DNA of 5,763 nt from an uncultured Bacilli bacterium (GTDB lineage Bacteria; Bacillota_I; Bacilli_A; RFN20; CAG-288). Location of the stretch: positions 1 through 5,763 of the forward strand of contig CAOSOP010000080.1 of the NCBI GenBank assembly GCA_948525355.1, in the 5' to 3' direction. The position numbers were made by a program, and so were the translations under genes. Below the pieces are notes generated by a model, which was not told the DNA's origin, did not search any database, and worked only from the letters and a program-made list of their open reading frames with translations. Positions 1 to 5,674 of the stretch are shown in pieces (positions within the stretch are counted from its first letter, which is position 1; the number at the start of each line of letters is the position of its first letter).

Positions 1-2
1 TC

Positions 3-116
3 GACCAACAACAAGGCATAAATTACCCCTCAACATGGCCCGAAAACAGCCCACAAAAAGGCGAAGCAGTTATATTAAAAAGATTTAATATAGCTCCATT
101 AGATAGCTGTCGCTGA
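3..116 (+). CDS. Possible C-terminal end of a gene cut by the left window edge
   Basis: An open plus-strand frame enters from the window edge and gives 37 residues before a TGA stop at 114-116. The translation has ordinary composition and contains YPSTWPENSPQKGEAVILK. The first 70 bases are 34/70 G or C, clearly richer than the rest of the window, which fits coding sequence of a different origin or a different gene class. I do not recognise the protein family. The frame is short enough to be open by chance, and its last ten codons overlap a minus-strand open frame, so at most one of the two is likely real there. Confidence 0.3.
   Translation, partial: DQQQGINYPSTWPENSPQKGEAVILKRFNIAPLDSCR
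71..92. repeat. Perfect AT-only inverted repeat
   Basis: TATATTAAA at 71-79 and TTTAATATA at 84-92 are perfect complements around a four-base loop (AAGA). The stem is nine pairs with no G-C, so it is a weak hairpin. It lies at the end of the possible plus-strand gene fragment and over the stop codon of the minus-strand open frame. Its role is unknown; in DNA this AT-rich it may be chance. Confidence 0.4.
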
Positions 117-240
117 TTATTTGCTTAATACATGAAAAAGCTTTTTTATCCGTTCTTGTTTTATAAAGCCTTTCTAAATCAATTATCAAATAATATTTTC
201 TAGCAATTTTCTCAGTTTTATAAAGATTAAAGTCTATCTT
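85..240 (-). pseudogene. Start-less open frame abutting the fic stop; possible gene remnant
   Basis: A minus-strand frame of 51 codons runs from the fic stop codon to a TAA at 85-87. It has no ATG or GTG at its head, and an in-frame TGA lies at 244-246. The only plausible internal start is a TTG at 187-189, without a clear ribosome binding site. The translation looks protein-like (for example KIARKYYLIIDLERLYKTR and SCIKQIISDSYLMELY), with charged helices and few rare residues. It could be the tail of a degraded gene, a C-terminal extension of Fic lost by a frameshift near 240, or chance. The Fic protein ends where relatives commonly end, so I favour a separate remnant. I do not recognise the family. 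Confidence 0.3.
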
Positions 241-245
241 TAATC
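225..245 (-). terminator. Candidate weak terminator hairpin at the end of fic
   Basis: GATTAAAG and CTTTAATC form a perfect eight-pair stem around a five-base loop. The stem begins in the last sense codon of fic and includes its stop codon. Read on the minus strand it is followed by TTTAT. The stem has only two G-C pairs and the T-run is short, so termination here would be inefficient; the symmetry itself is certain. Confidence 0.35.
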
Positions 246-1130
246 AAGCGCAGAAATATATTTATTCAACGCTTCTATTAAATACTTTCCTAATAAATTT
301 GCCATTGGTTTTATATCATGCTTTGCATGATATGAATCAAAAGCATCATAGTATGACTTTCTATCAGTAAATTTAATATCAATTGGAGGATAACCTAACT
401 TCATTAACTCCAAATTAACTAATAGCCTTCCAGTTCTTCCATTTCCATCAATAAATGGATGAATACTTTCAAATTCAATATGAAACCTAGCAAGCTTTTC
501 TAAAAAGTTATCAGTACTATTAATATACCAATCAAGCAATTCTTGCATTCTTGATTCAATTAAATATGGCTGTGTAGGTGTATGCAATGCACCCATTATA
601 ATAACTGGAATTTTCCTATATACTCCTCTATCTAGTTTCTTATCTGCAAGAACTAAATAATGAATTTGTTTAATATGATGCTCGTTTAAAATAGCTCTTT
701 CTTTCACTAAATCACATACAAATTCAAAGGCGTCTCTATGACCAATAGCTTCCATATGATCTTTAAGAGGTTTTTGGTCAATAGTTAATCCTCTTAATAC
801 CAAATCAGTTTCTCTTAGCGTCAGTGTATTACCTTCTATAGCATTTGAATTATATGTATATTCAATGATGAATTCCTCCTTTAGCCTTTCTAATTCACTT
901 TCTGTTAAAGGTCTTTTAGAATCTAAAACTTTTTTTAACTCTTCTATCTTTATTGAATAAGAAAAAAATGTCTTAATTCTTCCATCACTAGGCTTTACAG
1001 CATTATCTGGTATATACCAAGTTTTTCCAATTAATCGTGCGCCTTCAATCTTTCCATTTGCACATAAAACTCTAATTCTTCTATCTGAAATACCCCATTT
1101 AATAGAAGCTTCTTTCGTGGTCATCGCCAT
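240..1130 (-). CDS. Fic-family enzyme (probable AMP transferase) with N-terminal HTH domain
   Basis: This is a 296-residue Fic protein. Residues 224-235 are HPFIDGNGRTGR, a full match to the catalytic HxFx(D/E)GNGRxxR loop, with His224 the expected base. Residues 170-187 (GVYRKIPVIIMGALHTPT) form the flap that positions the target. SNAIEG at 95-100 matches the (S/T)xxxE(G/N) inhibitory helix, here N-terminal to the Fic core, so this is a class II, self-inhibited Fic with Glu99 as the blocking residue. Known Fic enzymes of this type transfer AMP from ATP to protein hydroxyls. Residues 5-45 resemble the small excisionase/MerR-like winged helix found on many Bacillota Fic proteins (KWGISDRRIRVLCANGKIEG, then a short wing), suggesting DNA binding. 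The ATG at 1130 has GGAGGG ten bases upstream; a second ATG two codons in is spaced too far. The gene is monocistronic. Its targets cannot be read from sequence. Confidence 0.95.
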   Translation of the reverse strand: MAMTTKEASIKWGISDRRIRVLCANGKIEGARLIGKTWYIPDNAVKPSDGRIKTFFSYSIKIEELKKVLDSKRPLTESELERLKEEFIIEYTYNSNAIEGNTLTLRETDLVLRGLTIDQKPLKDHMEAIGHRDAFEFVCDLVKERAILNEHHIKQIHYLVLADKKLDRGVYRKIPVIIMGALHTPTQPYLIESRMQELLDWYINSTDNFLEKLARFHIEFESIHPFIDGNGRTGRLLVNLELMKLGYPPIDIKFTDRKSYYDAFDSYHAKHDIKPMANLLGKYLIEALNKYISALD

Positions 1131-1140
1131 ATCTATTATG

Positions 1141-1161
1141 CCCTCCGGAATAATTATACCA
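1141..1161 (-). promoter_or_regulatory. fic promoter (extended -10) and ribosome binding site
   Basis: On the minus strand TGGTATAAT lies at 1153-1161, a perfect TGnTATAAT extended -10 element, which needs no strong -35 box, and none is seen. Transcription would start near 1146, giving a leader of about 16 bases. The Shine-Dalgarno GGAGGG at 1141-1146 would then lie at the extreme 5' end of the mRNA. A second TATAAT at 1174-1179 lies one repeat upstream and could give a longer leader. Confidence 0.55.
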
Positions 1162-1200
1162 GTTATCGGAATAATTATAAATAGTTATCGGAACATTAAT
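1146..1200. repeat. Tandem ~21-bp direct repeats over the fic promoter; putative operators
   Basis: CGGAATAATTATA occurs exactly at 1146-1158 and 1167-1179, and a third, diverged copy begins CGGAA at 1189. The second and third copies are preceded by AGTTAT. Starts are 21 and 22 bases apart, two helical turns, so bound proteins would lie on one face. Each full copy contains a TATAAT on the minus strand, so the repeats overlap the fic -10 element. This is how repressor operators are often placed. The HTH domain of the Fic protein itself is the obvious candidate ligand; that link is inference. Confidence 0.6.
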
Positions 1201-1251
1201 TGTTTGTTATAACCAGAAATCTAATTACATTTAAAACATTTCTCGGAAATA

Positions 1252-1270
1252 AATAATGATTCTCACTATC
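1252..1270. promoter_or_regulatory. Fur-box-like operator with no iron gene nearby
   Basis: Read on the minus strand, GATAGTGAGAATCATTATT matches 16 of 19 positions of the classical Fur consensus GATAATGATAATCATTATC. The site is 122 bases upstream of the fic start and faces no intact gene on the plus strand. No convincing -35/-10 pair overlaps it. It may be the leftover control region of a lost iron-uptake gene, a distal control site for fic, or chance in AT-rich DNA. Confidence 0.4.
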
Positions 1271-1420
1271 ATTGGCATTTTTAGACATAGATTAATTTAC
1301 GATTTGTCTTATACATTATTTCATCTTCCATTTAGATATTAGTAAAAGTTGACTTTCTCCTAATTTTGCACTAAAAAATAGTAGATAATTCGTGTTTACA
1401 TTAATCGTATATTTTATTCG
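1271..1420. other. Intergenic stretch without a recognisable gene
   Basis: No open frame with a credible start and ribosome binding site is present on either strand. A minus-strand ATG at 1329-1331 opens only 16 codons, with its nearest purine-rich site more than 20 bases upstream. The stretch is probably decayed sequence between the Fur-like site and the ATPase remnant. Confidence 0.5.
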
Positions 1421-1680
1421 CTACAATACTTTTTTTATAAATGAAGCCAAATAAAGTGGAAGGCATTTAACTTTACTATCACTGCAATTAACATTATTTA
1501 ATGATAGTTTTATTCCACAATTAATAGCATATTTTTCTAATATGTTTTTTAAACTAATAGATTTAGTGTTTTCTCAGATTTGACTTCTATATGTACTATT
1601 TCATTATTTACTAATGTTACAAAATCTATTTCTAACTTATCATCTCTTCGATAATAGTATATCGTTATATCATTTAGCAA
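1421..1680 (-). pseudogene. C-terminal remnant of a DUF4143-type ATPase, frameshifted
   Basis: Two minus-strand frames together give the typical end of the AAA ATPase/DUF4143 family, whose members are usually about 400-450 residues. The first frame carries YYYRRDDKLEIDFV followed by EIVHIEVKSEK, the family's nuclease-like D...ExK stretch (EIDF...IEVKS). That frame soon hits a stop. The other frame then continues with TKSISLKNILEKYAINCGI and ends in CLPLYLASFIKKVL and a TAG at 1421-1423. Restoring one A in the AAAA run (1569-1572 on the plus strand) joins the two as KSEKNTKSISL, so a one-base deletion is the simplest explanation. Everything N-terminal, including the Walker ATPase motifs, is missing: the remnant begins within about ten bases of the rlmD stop. 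It is a dead fragment. Such ATPases are often mobile or accessory, so an old rearrangement beside rlmD is likely. Confidence 0.75.
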
Positions 1681-1689
1681 AACGACAAT

Positions 1690-3051
1690 TTAATTGTTTT
1701 TAGTTGTTTTTAAAGATAAAGCTACAATTGTCTCAACATGAAAAGAATGTGGAAACATATCGACAGGTTGTACAGCATCTATTCTATACTTATTAAATTC
1801 TTTTAAATCCCTTGCAAGAGTTACAGGGTCGCAAGATATATAAATTATTCTTTTAGGCTCTATTTTTTGTACTACATCAATAAACCTTTTTGTGGATCCT
1901 GCACGTGGTGGATCCATTATAACTATATCATATGCTTTTTTATTAACTCTTCTTTCTATAAATTCAGTACAATCCATGCTAATAAAACTAATATTTTCAA
2001 TTCTATTTATTTTCGCATTATTTATAGCATCAAGCACTGCTGATTTTTCTACTTCAACTCCAACAACTTCTTTAGCATACTTTGCAGCAATTATTCCTAT
2101 GCTGCCAGTACCACAATAAGCATCTAAGACAATATCATTTTTACTTATTTTTGCAAGTTCCAAAGCTTTATTATATAAAACTTCGGTCATTTTTAAATTT
2201 GTCTGAAAAAAAGATCTTGTAGAAATTAAAAAGTCACATCCACATAATCCATCCTTTATTTTTCCAGTTCCATATAAAACTCTTGTTTTTTGTCCTAAAA
2301 TAACATTCGTTTTACAAGTATTAATATTTTGGCATATAGATACTATCCTAGAATCTGATGATTTTAGATCATTCACAATGTTATTTATACCATTTATTCT
2401 ATCTGTAGCAGTAACCAAAACAACTAGAGCTTGATTATAAACTTCTGATACTTTAACCAACACGTGTCTAACAACACCAGTAAACCTATCTGTATCATAA
2501 GCTGGAACATGATATTTATTTAATACTTCTAATGTTTTTTGAACTATATCATTAGCCATTTTTGATTCAATAGAACAATTCTCTATTCTTATCAAATCAT
2601 GACTTCCTTCTTTATAATAACCAGCAATCATTTTTCCATTTTTATTTGCAACAGGAACTTGAACTTTGTTACGAAAATATAAAGGTGGATTTAATCCTAA
2701 AGTATCACACACTTCAATATCTATATTTGCAAATTTATGTAACAAATTTTTAACTTTATTCTTTTTATATTCTAACTGTTTTTCATACTTTAAATGCTCA
2801 ATACTACAACCACCACATTGATGAAAGTATTTACAGAATGGTTTGACTCTATCTTTAGAGTTGGAAAGCCTTTTGATTAAATTTGTCTTTTTTAGTTTAC
2901 CATTAACATATATCGTTTCAATTTCCGCTTTTTCTTTAGGTAAAAGATTATCAACAAAGACTGTCTTACCGTCGACTCGACAAAGACCTTTGCCAAAATC
3001 ATCTAAATCAATGCATTCAGTGTCAAAAATTCTTTTACTCGACATCTTCAT
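1690..3051 (-). CDS. rlmD: 23S rRNA (uracil-5-)-methyltransferase RlmD/RlmCD (TrmA/RumA family)
   Basis: This SAM-dependent enzyme makes 5-methyluridine in 23S rRNA. The Bacillus subtilis relative (RlmCD/YefA, about 459 residues) methylates both U747 and U1939; this protein has 453 residues. Numbered from the ATG at 3051: an N-terminal TRAM-like RNA-binding domain (about 5-60); four [4Fe-4S] cysteines, Cys73, Cys79 and Cys82 in CKYFHQCGGC, plus Cys159; FFQTN at 281-285; SAM loop DAYCGTGSIGI at 310-320; DPPRAG at 380-385; nucleophile Cys407 in YISCDPVTLARDL; and general base Glu440 in HVETIVAL. All key residues are present, so it should be active. Start choice: a TTG at 3057 is also open, and an ATG lies at 3045. 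The ATG at 3051 has AAAGAG ten bases upstream. The start overlaps the end of the upstream gene by 17 bases, so translation is probably coupled. It is the last gene of the operon, and no strong terminator follows. Confidence 0.96.
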   Translation of the reverse strand: MKMSSKRIFDTECIDLDDFGKGLCRVDGKTVFVDNLLPKEKAEIETIYVNGKLKKTNLIKRLSNSKDRVKPFCKYFHQCGGCSIEHLKYEKQLEYKKNKVKNLLHKFANIDIEVCDTLGLNPPLYFRNKVQVPVANKNGKMIAGYYKEGSHDLIRIENCSIESKMANDIVQKTLEVLNKYHVPAYDTDRFTGVVRHVLVKVSEVYNQALVVLVTATDRINGINNIVNDLKSSDSRIVSICQNINTCKTNVILGQKTRVLYGTGKIKDGLCGCDFLISTRSFFQTNLKMTEVLYNKALELAKISKNDIVLDAYCGTGSIGIIAAKYAKEVVGVEVEKSAVLDAINNAKINRIENISFISMDCTEFIERRVNKKAYDIVIMDPPRAGSTKRFIDVVQKIEPKRIIYISCDPVTLARDLKEFNKYRIDAVQPVDMFPHSFHVETIVALSLKTTKNN

Positions 3052-4117
3052 TACCAAAAAACTCTTTATTAAATATGCATTTTTGTTTAGATGCTATTTC
3101 AATAAGCATATTTTTAAAATCATTATAATTCACTACAAAATTATAAGGCATACTTAATATTTTATTCTTGTAATACTTATAGAACTCTTCTTCAAGTATT
3201 ACTAACATTTCATATAATCCATGAATCAAAAGATTCAAAAAGTATTCTTCATTAGAATAGAAGAAAATGGCTGAACTATGTGATAACTCAGATGCTATTT
3301 CATACCATTCTTTAAAATCTTCTAATTTAGCACATCTTTGTACTCCATCTCTAAAATTTAATCTATATGAAGGATCTGAAAAGACAAAGCCATCATATTT
3401 ATATATCCATCCATACTCAATGAATTTCTTCATGTCCTTGCTCTTTAAATCATACCCCTTCATTTTAGTTTTTAACTCTAAAAATATTTCATCTCTCAAC
3501 TTATCATCAGTAATTCCACCACGATAAGCATTAGTATAAACTATATGCCTGATATACTCATTTTGAACTTCTTCTTTTCCATCAATTAGTATTTTAATGA
3601 TACAAATAGATTCATGTAATGTTCTCCACGCACCAAAAGAGTCACTTAACAACCCGAGGTTAAGCATTTTAACAATGCCAATGCATTGATTAATTGTTTT
3701 ATAAAATAAATCTGGTATAAGCGATATGTTAGGGTTGTTTTTAGCGTAAATAGAATTAATAGAATTAAATGTTTCTAATATAGATATTGCAAACATCGAC
3801 CTAATATCAACTATTGAAAGGCCAGTTTCAATTGATTGATAATCTATTAGATTAAGCTTAATCATCAATGACGCTAAACTAGAAATGCGTTTAATAAATA
3901 TAGAATCTTTTTTCTCGACTATTTCTTGAAGCCTTTCAGTAGTTAAATCTTCAGTAAAACTTATAAACTGTGCCTTGCAAACTTGTAAAACATAATTTGG
4001 TTCCATAACGCTAATACTTTTTTCCTCTATTATTTTTTCATACAAAAGATTAGCACCAATATTAACCAATTTTTCACGATCAATTAATTCATTACTACTT
4101 TGATTTTTTTCCAACAC
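3035..4117 (-). CDS. Uncharacterised helical protein, DUF5677-like
   Basis: A 360-residue, mostly helical, soluble protein with no signal peptide. Residues 160-198 contain FGAWRTLHESICIIKILI and then YIRHIVYTNAYR, and residues 272-288 contain YEIASELSHSSAIFFYS. This pattern (R-x3-E in a long helix, a Tyr-rich helix, then LS-x-H-S) resembles the DUF5677 family, which has no established function. The family call is from memory of the pattern and is moderate. The start is GTG at 4117: GGTGA, complementary to the 16S tail, lies six bases upstream, and the frame has no ATG before residue 38. The start overlaps the upstream gene by 23 bases, and the end overlaps the rlmD start, so all three genes are probably co-translated. 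DUF5677-like proteins occur in accessory regions, but nothing here shows a defence or toxin role. Arg165, Glu169 and His280 are the residues most worth testing. Confidence 0.65.
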   Translation of the reverse strand: MLEKNQSSNELIDREKLVNIGANLLYEKIIEEKSISVMEPNYVLQVCKAQFISFTEDLTTERLQEIVEKKDSIFIKRISSLASLMIKLNLIDYQSIETGLSIVDIRSMFAISILETFNSINSIYAKNNPNISLIPDLFYKTINQCIGIVKMLNLGLLSDSFGAWRTLHESICIIKILIDGKEEVQNEYIRHIVYTNAYRGGITDDKLRDEIFLELKTKMKGYDLKSKDMKKFIEYGWIYKYDGFVFSDPSYRLNFRDGVQRCAKLEDFKEWYEIASELSHSSAIFFYSNEEYFLNLLIHGLYEMLVILEEEFYKYYKNKILSMPYNFVVNYNDFKNMLIEIASKQKCIFNKEFFGNEDVE

Positions 4118-4754
4118 GAACAGTCACCACTGGTAAACGAAGATATTTAGCTAATTCTTTAATCGTACTTAATTGACTTTTAGTCATATCATCATAAGCA
4201 TAAATCTTCATAAATCCATCTATTTTTAATAAGTTTTTATTTAAATGCTTTATATCAACTATTTGCATAGCTTCATTTTCATTACCTTCTACAGCATGTG
4301 CAATTACTTTTCTAATATCATTTGGAAAAGTTACATCATCCAAAACATCCTTTGTTAAGCAATAAAAGAATAGTGGAACTAAAACTTTGTATTCATCTCT
4401 ATCAATTTTTCTAAAATCTACCAAAACATAAAAAGTATTTTTATCAGTCCTTGTAGGAAGAGATTCATACAATCTTAACCTTCTAAATCTACGATTAAAA
4501 GTTTCTACTACTGTGACTAAAGATTTAGTGAGAACACCTTTAAGAGCTATTCTGTGAAATGGAAGTGACTTATTCTTTAAAGCATATAAGTCCGAATAGA
4601 CATTATCCATTCCTTCCTCACCAGGTAAAAGAGAATAAGGAACATAAAATCGATCTAGAATCCATTCCTTCTTAGCTAGTAAAGCTTCAAGTCTAACTTC
4701 TTCATCTGAAGAATATAAATCCATTATATTATCTATAATTTGATACTGATCCAT
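4095..4754 (-). CDS. Hypothetical protein, first gene of the rlmD operon
   Basis: A 219-residue soluble protein that I do not recognise. The N-terminal third is charged and helical (EEVRLEALLAKKEWILDRFY at 18-37). The centre carries a basic patch, FNRRFRRLRLYESLPTR (86-102), which could touch nucleic acid. Two strand-like stretches follow (FYVLVDFRK at 108-116, VLVPLFFYCL at 124-133). The C-terminus reads as strand-helix-strand (GFMKIYAYDD, a helix, then LPVVTVRVGKK), a Rossmann- or restriction-like alternation, without catalytic residues I can name. There is no signal peptide or membrane segment. The ATG at 4754 has a very strong Shine-Dalgarno (GAGAGGAGG) five bases upstream, so this gene is probably well translated and feeds the two overlapping genes after it. 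The pairing with the next gene suggests a common function or complex; this is inference from the overlap only. Confidence 0.8.
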   Translation of the reverse strand: MDQYQIIDNIMDLYSSDEEVRLEALLAKKEWILDRFYVPYSLLPGEEGMDNVYSDLYALKNKSLPFHRIALKGVLTKSLVTVVETFNRRFRRLRLYESLPTRTDKNTFYVLVDFRKIDRDEYKVLVPLFFYCLTKDVLDDVTFPNDIRKVIAHAVEGNENEAMQIVDIKHLNKNLLKIDGFMKIYAYDDMTKSQLSTIKELAKYLRLPVVTVRVGKKSK

Positions 4755-4759
4755 ATTAT

Positions 4760-4783
4760 CCTCCTCTCTTCTATCAAATTATA
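4760..4783 (-). promoter_or_regulatory. Promoter -10 box and strong ribosome binding site of the rlmD operon
   Basis: A perfect TATAAT lies at 4778-4783 on the minus strand; the -35 position holds only a T-run (4801-4806), so that element is weak. Transcription would start near 4771, giving a leader of about 17 bases with the Shine-Dalgarno GAGAGGAGG at 4760-4768. The promoter would drive all three genes from 4754 to 1690. Confidence 0.5.
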
Positions 4784-4812
4784 AACTATAATCATAGATA
4801 AAAAAAGAAAAA

Positions 4813-4832
4813 TATATATAAAGTTATATATA
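4813..4832. repeat. AT-alternating inverted repeat upstream of the operon promoter
   Basis: TATATATA at 4813-4820 and again at 4825-4832 flank AAGT. Each arm is self-complementary, so the site can form a cruciform or melt easily. It lies 30-50 bases upstream of the operon -10 box, where an AT-rich UP-like element would act. Function is inferred only. Confidence 0.4.
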
Positions 4833-4889
4833 TAAATAATAAATAAAAACCAATTCTTTTTTAGTCATCTCTTAAAAATTAAAACCATC

Positions 4890-4906
4890 AAGATAAGAAT
4901 TATCTT
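4890..4906. repeat. Inverted repeat AAGATAA-GAA-TTATCTT
   Basis: Two seven-base arms are perfectly complementary around three bases. The site lies between the divergent genes, more than 100 bases from either start. No T-run follows on either strand, so it is not a terminator; a protein-binding dyad is possible. Confidence 0.45.
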
Positions 4907-4920
4907 CAAGCTTGTAGCAT

Positions 4921-4998
4921 AATTTTATGTGAGCACTAGTTAAATGTTAAAAATAATCACTCATAAAATTGATTGATAAAAGTTATTTTTTAACTAGT
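4921..4998. repeat. Two interleaved inverted repeats between divergent genes
   Basis: AATTTTATG at 4921-4929 pairs perfectly with CATAAAATT at 4962-4970. ACTAGTTAA at 4935-4943 pairs perfectly with TTAACTAGT at 4990-4998. The pairs cross (arm 1, arm 2, arm 1', arm 2'), which is a pseudoknot order if transcribed, or two overlapping dyads if read as DNA. Both lie upstream of the predicted start of the rightward transcript, so DNA sites are more likely than a leader RNA unless an earlier promoter exists. Confidence 0.5.
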
Positions 4999-5032
4999 CA
5001 CTTAATGAAATTCATATATTTCTACATTTTTC

Positions 5033-5076
5033 TTAAATATTAAATCGCTTTTAATTATAATTTGATAAAGAGAGGT
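5033..5076 (+). promoter_or_regulatory. Promoter and ribosome binding site of the SHOCT membrane protein gene
   Basis: TATAAT at 5056-5061 is a perfect -10 box, with a poor -35 (TTAAAT at 5033-5038) at 17-base spacing. The start would fall near 5068. AGAGGT at 5071-5076 is the Shine-Dalgarno, six bases from the ATG at 5083. It decides the start: the TTG at 5062 that also opens the frame would lie within or upstream of the transcript start. Confidence 0.55.
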
Positions 5077-5082
5077 AAAAAA

Positions 5083-5592
5083 ATGAAAAAAGGGTTTTGT
5101 TACGCAGCTAATATATGCGCTATCGTATTGATGGGATTTCTTTGTGGTTCAGCAATACTTACATTAATGTTATTATTGGATGTCGACTCAAGTGGAACAT
5201 ATATCGACATAGGTTTAGTAATGGCTATAACAGCATTTTTAATAATCTTTACAATAGTCGCCATAGTTATGGCAGCAATTGCACTAAAGAAAGGACTTAA
5301 AAATGAAGGTAATGGTTTCGCTATTGCAACTATAGTACTTGTAGGAATTATCGCTATACTTGAAATATTAGGTGGAACGGGTCAGTCAGTCGTATATGGA
5401 TTACTTTGTTTAGCTACTATCGGCTTAGAAATAACATACCTTTGTCTTAAACCAGATAAAGTTGCTCCCAAAAATAATCAATCATTAGAAGCAAAGATTT
5501 CCGAACTAAAACATATGAGAGAAATTGGTGTAATAAGCGAAGAACAATATAAAACAGCTCTTGATAGAGTTTTAAACGAAAGCAAAGAATAA
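5083..5592 (+). CDS. Four-helix membrane protein with C-terminal SHOCT domain
   Basis: A 169-residue protein of unknown role. Four hydrophobic segments are visible at about residues 8-32, 42-67, 78-97 and 102-122. The loop at 68-76 is basic (KKGLKNEG), which places it in the cytoplasm, and both ends are then also cytoplasmic. Residues 134-166 form a SHOCT domain: two short charged helices with the family pattern SLEAKISELKHMREIGVIS then EEQYKTALDRVL. SHOCT tails are common on small bacterial membrane and phage-associated proteins and are thought to mediate oligomerisation; no enzyme activity is known or expected. There is no lipobox. It is transcribed alone, divergently from the rlmD operon, and closed by a terminator 21 bases after its stop. 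Confidence 0.88.
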   Translation: MKKGFCYAANICAIVLMGFLCGSAILTLMLLLDVDSSGTYIDIGLVMAITAFLIIFTIVAIVMAAIALKKGLKNEGNGFAIATIVLVGIIAILEILGGTGQSVVYGLLCLATIGLEITYLCLKPDKVAPKNNQSLEAKISELKHMREIGVISEEQYKTALDRVLNESKE

Positions 5593-5613
5593 CACATAAC
5601 CATCATTTATTTT

Positions 5614-5652
5614 AACTGCTGTTGTCATATACAATGCATCAGCAGTTTTTTT
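5614..5652 (+). terminator. Intrinsic terminator after the SHOCT gene
   Basis: AACTGCTG at 5614-5621 pairs perfectly with CAGCAGTT at 5640-5647, and a run of seven T ends at 5652. Inside the loop TTGT (5622-5625) and ACAA (5631-5634) can extend the stem, leaving a five-base bulge. Stem, GC content and T-run are all typical. On the minus strand there are only a few T after the stem, so it works best rightward. Confidence 0.9.
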
Positions 5653-5674
5653 GTGAAATATAATGATTAAACAC

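Noticed and set aside
240..1130. Fic gene as the toxin of a two-gene FicT/FicA toxin-antitoxin pair
   Set aside because: The inhibitory SNAIEG motif is inside the same protein and no small antitoxin gene lies beside it.
1281..1331. 16-codon minus-strand reading frame
   Set aside because: Too short, and the nearest purine-rich site is more than 20 bases from the ATG.
1349..1377. Plus-strand TTGACT followed 17 bases later by TAAAAA
   Set aside because: The -10 is poor and no plus-strand gene lies downstream.
1684..1697. Small dyad ACAAT/ATTGT at the rlmD stop as a terminator
   Set aside because: Only five A-T-rich pairs, and no T-run on the minus strand where it would be needed.
1892..2119. 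75-codon plus-strand open frame starting at 1892
   Set aside because: It is antisense to the catalytic half of rlmD, has no ribosome binding site and shows no family resemblance.
2843..3157. 104-codon plus-strand open frame
   Set aside because: It is antisense to rlmD and the end of the DUF5677-like gene; a shadow of real coding sequence.
3267..3527. 86-codon plus-strand open frame
   Set aside because: It is antisense to the DUF5677-like gene, with no start signal.
5115..5300. 61-codon plus-strand open frame inside the SHOCT gene
   Set aside because: It lies out of frame within a gene with clear membrane segments, promoter and ribosome site.
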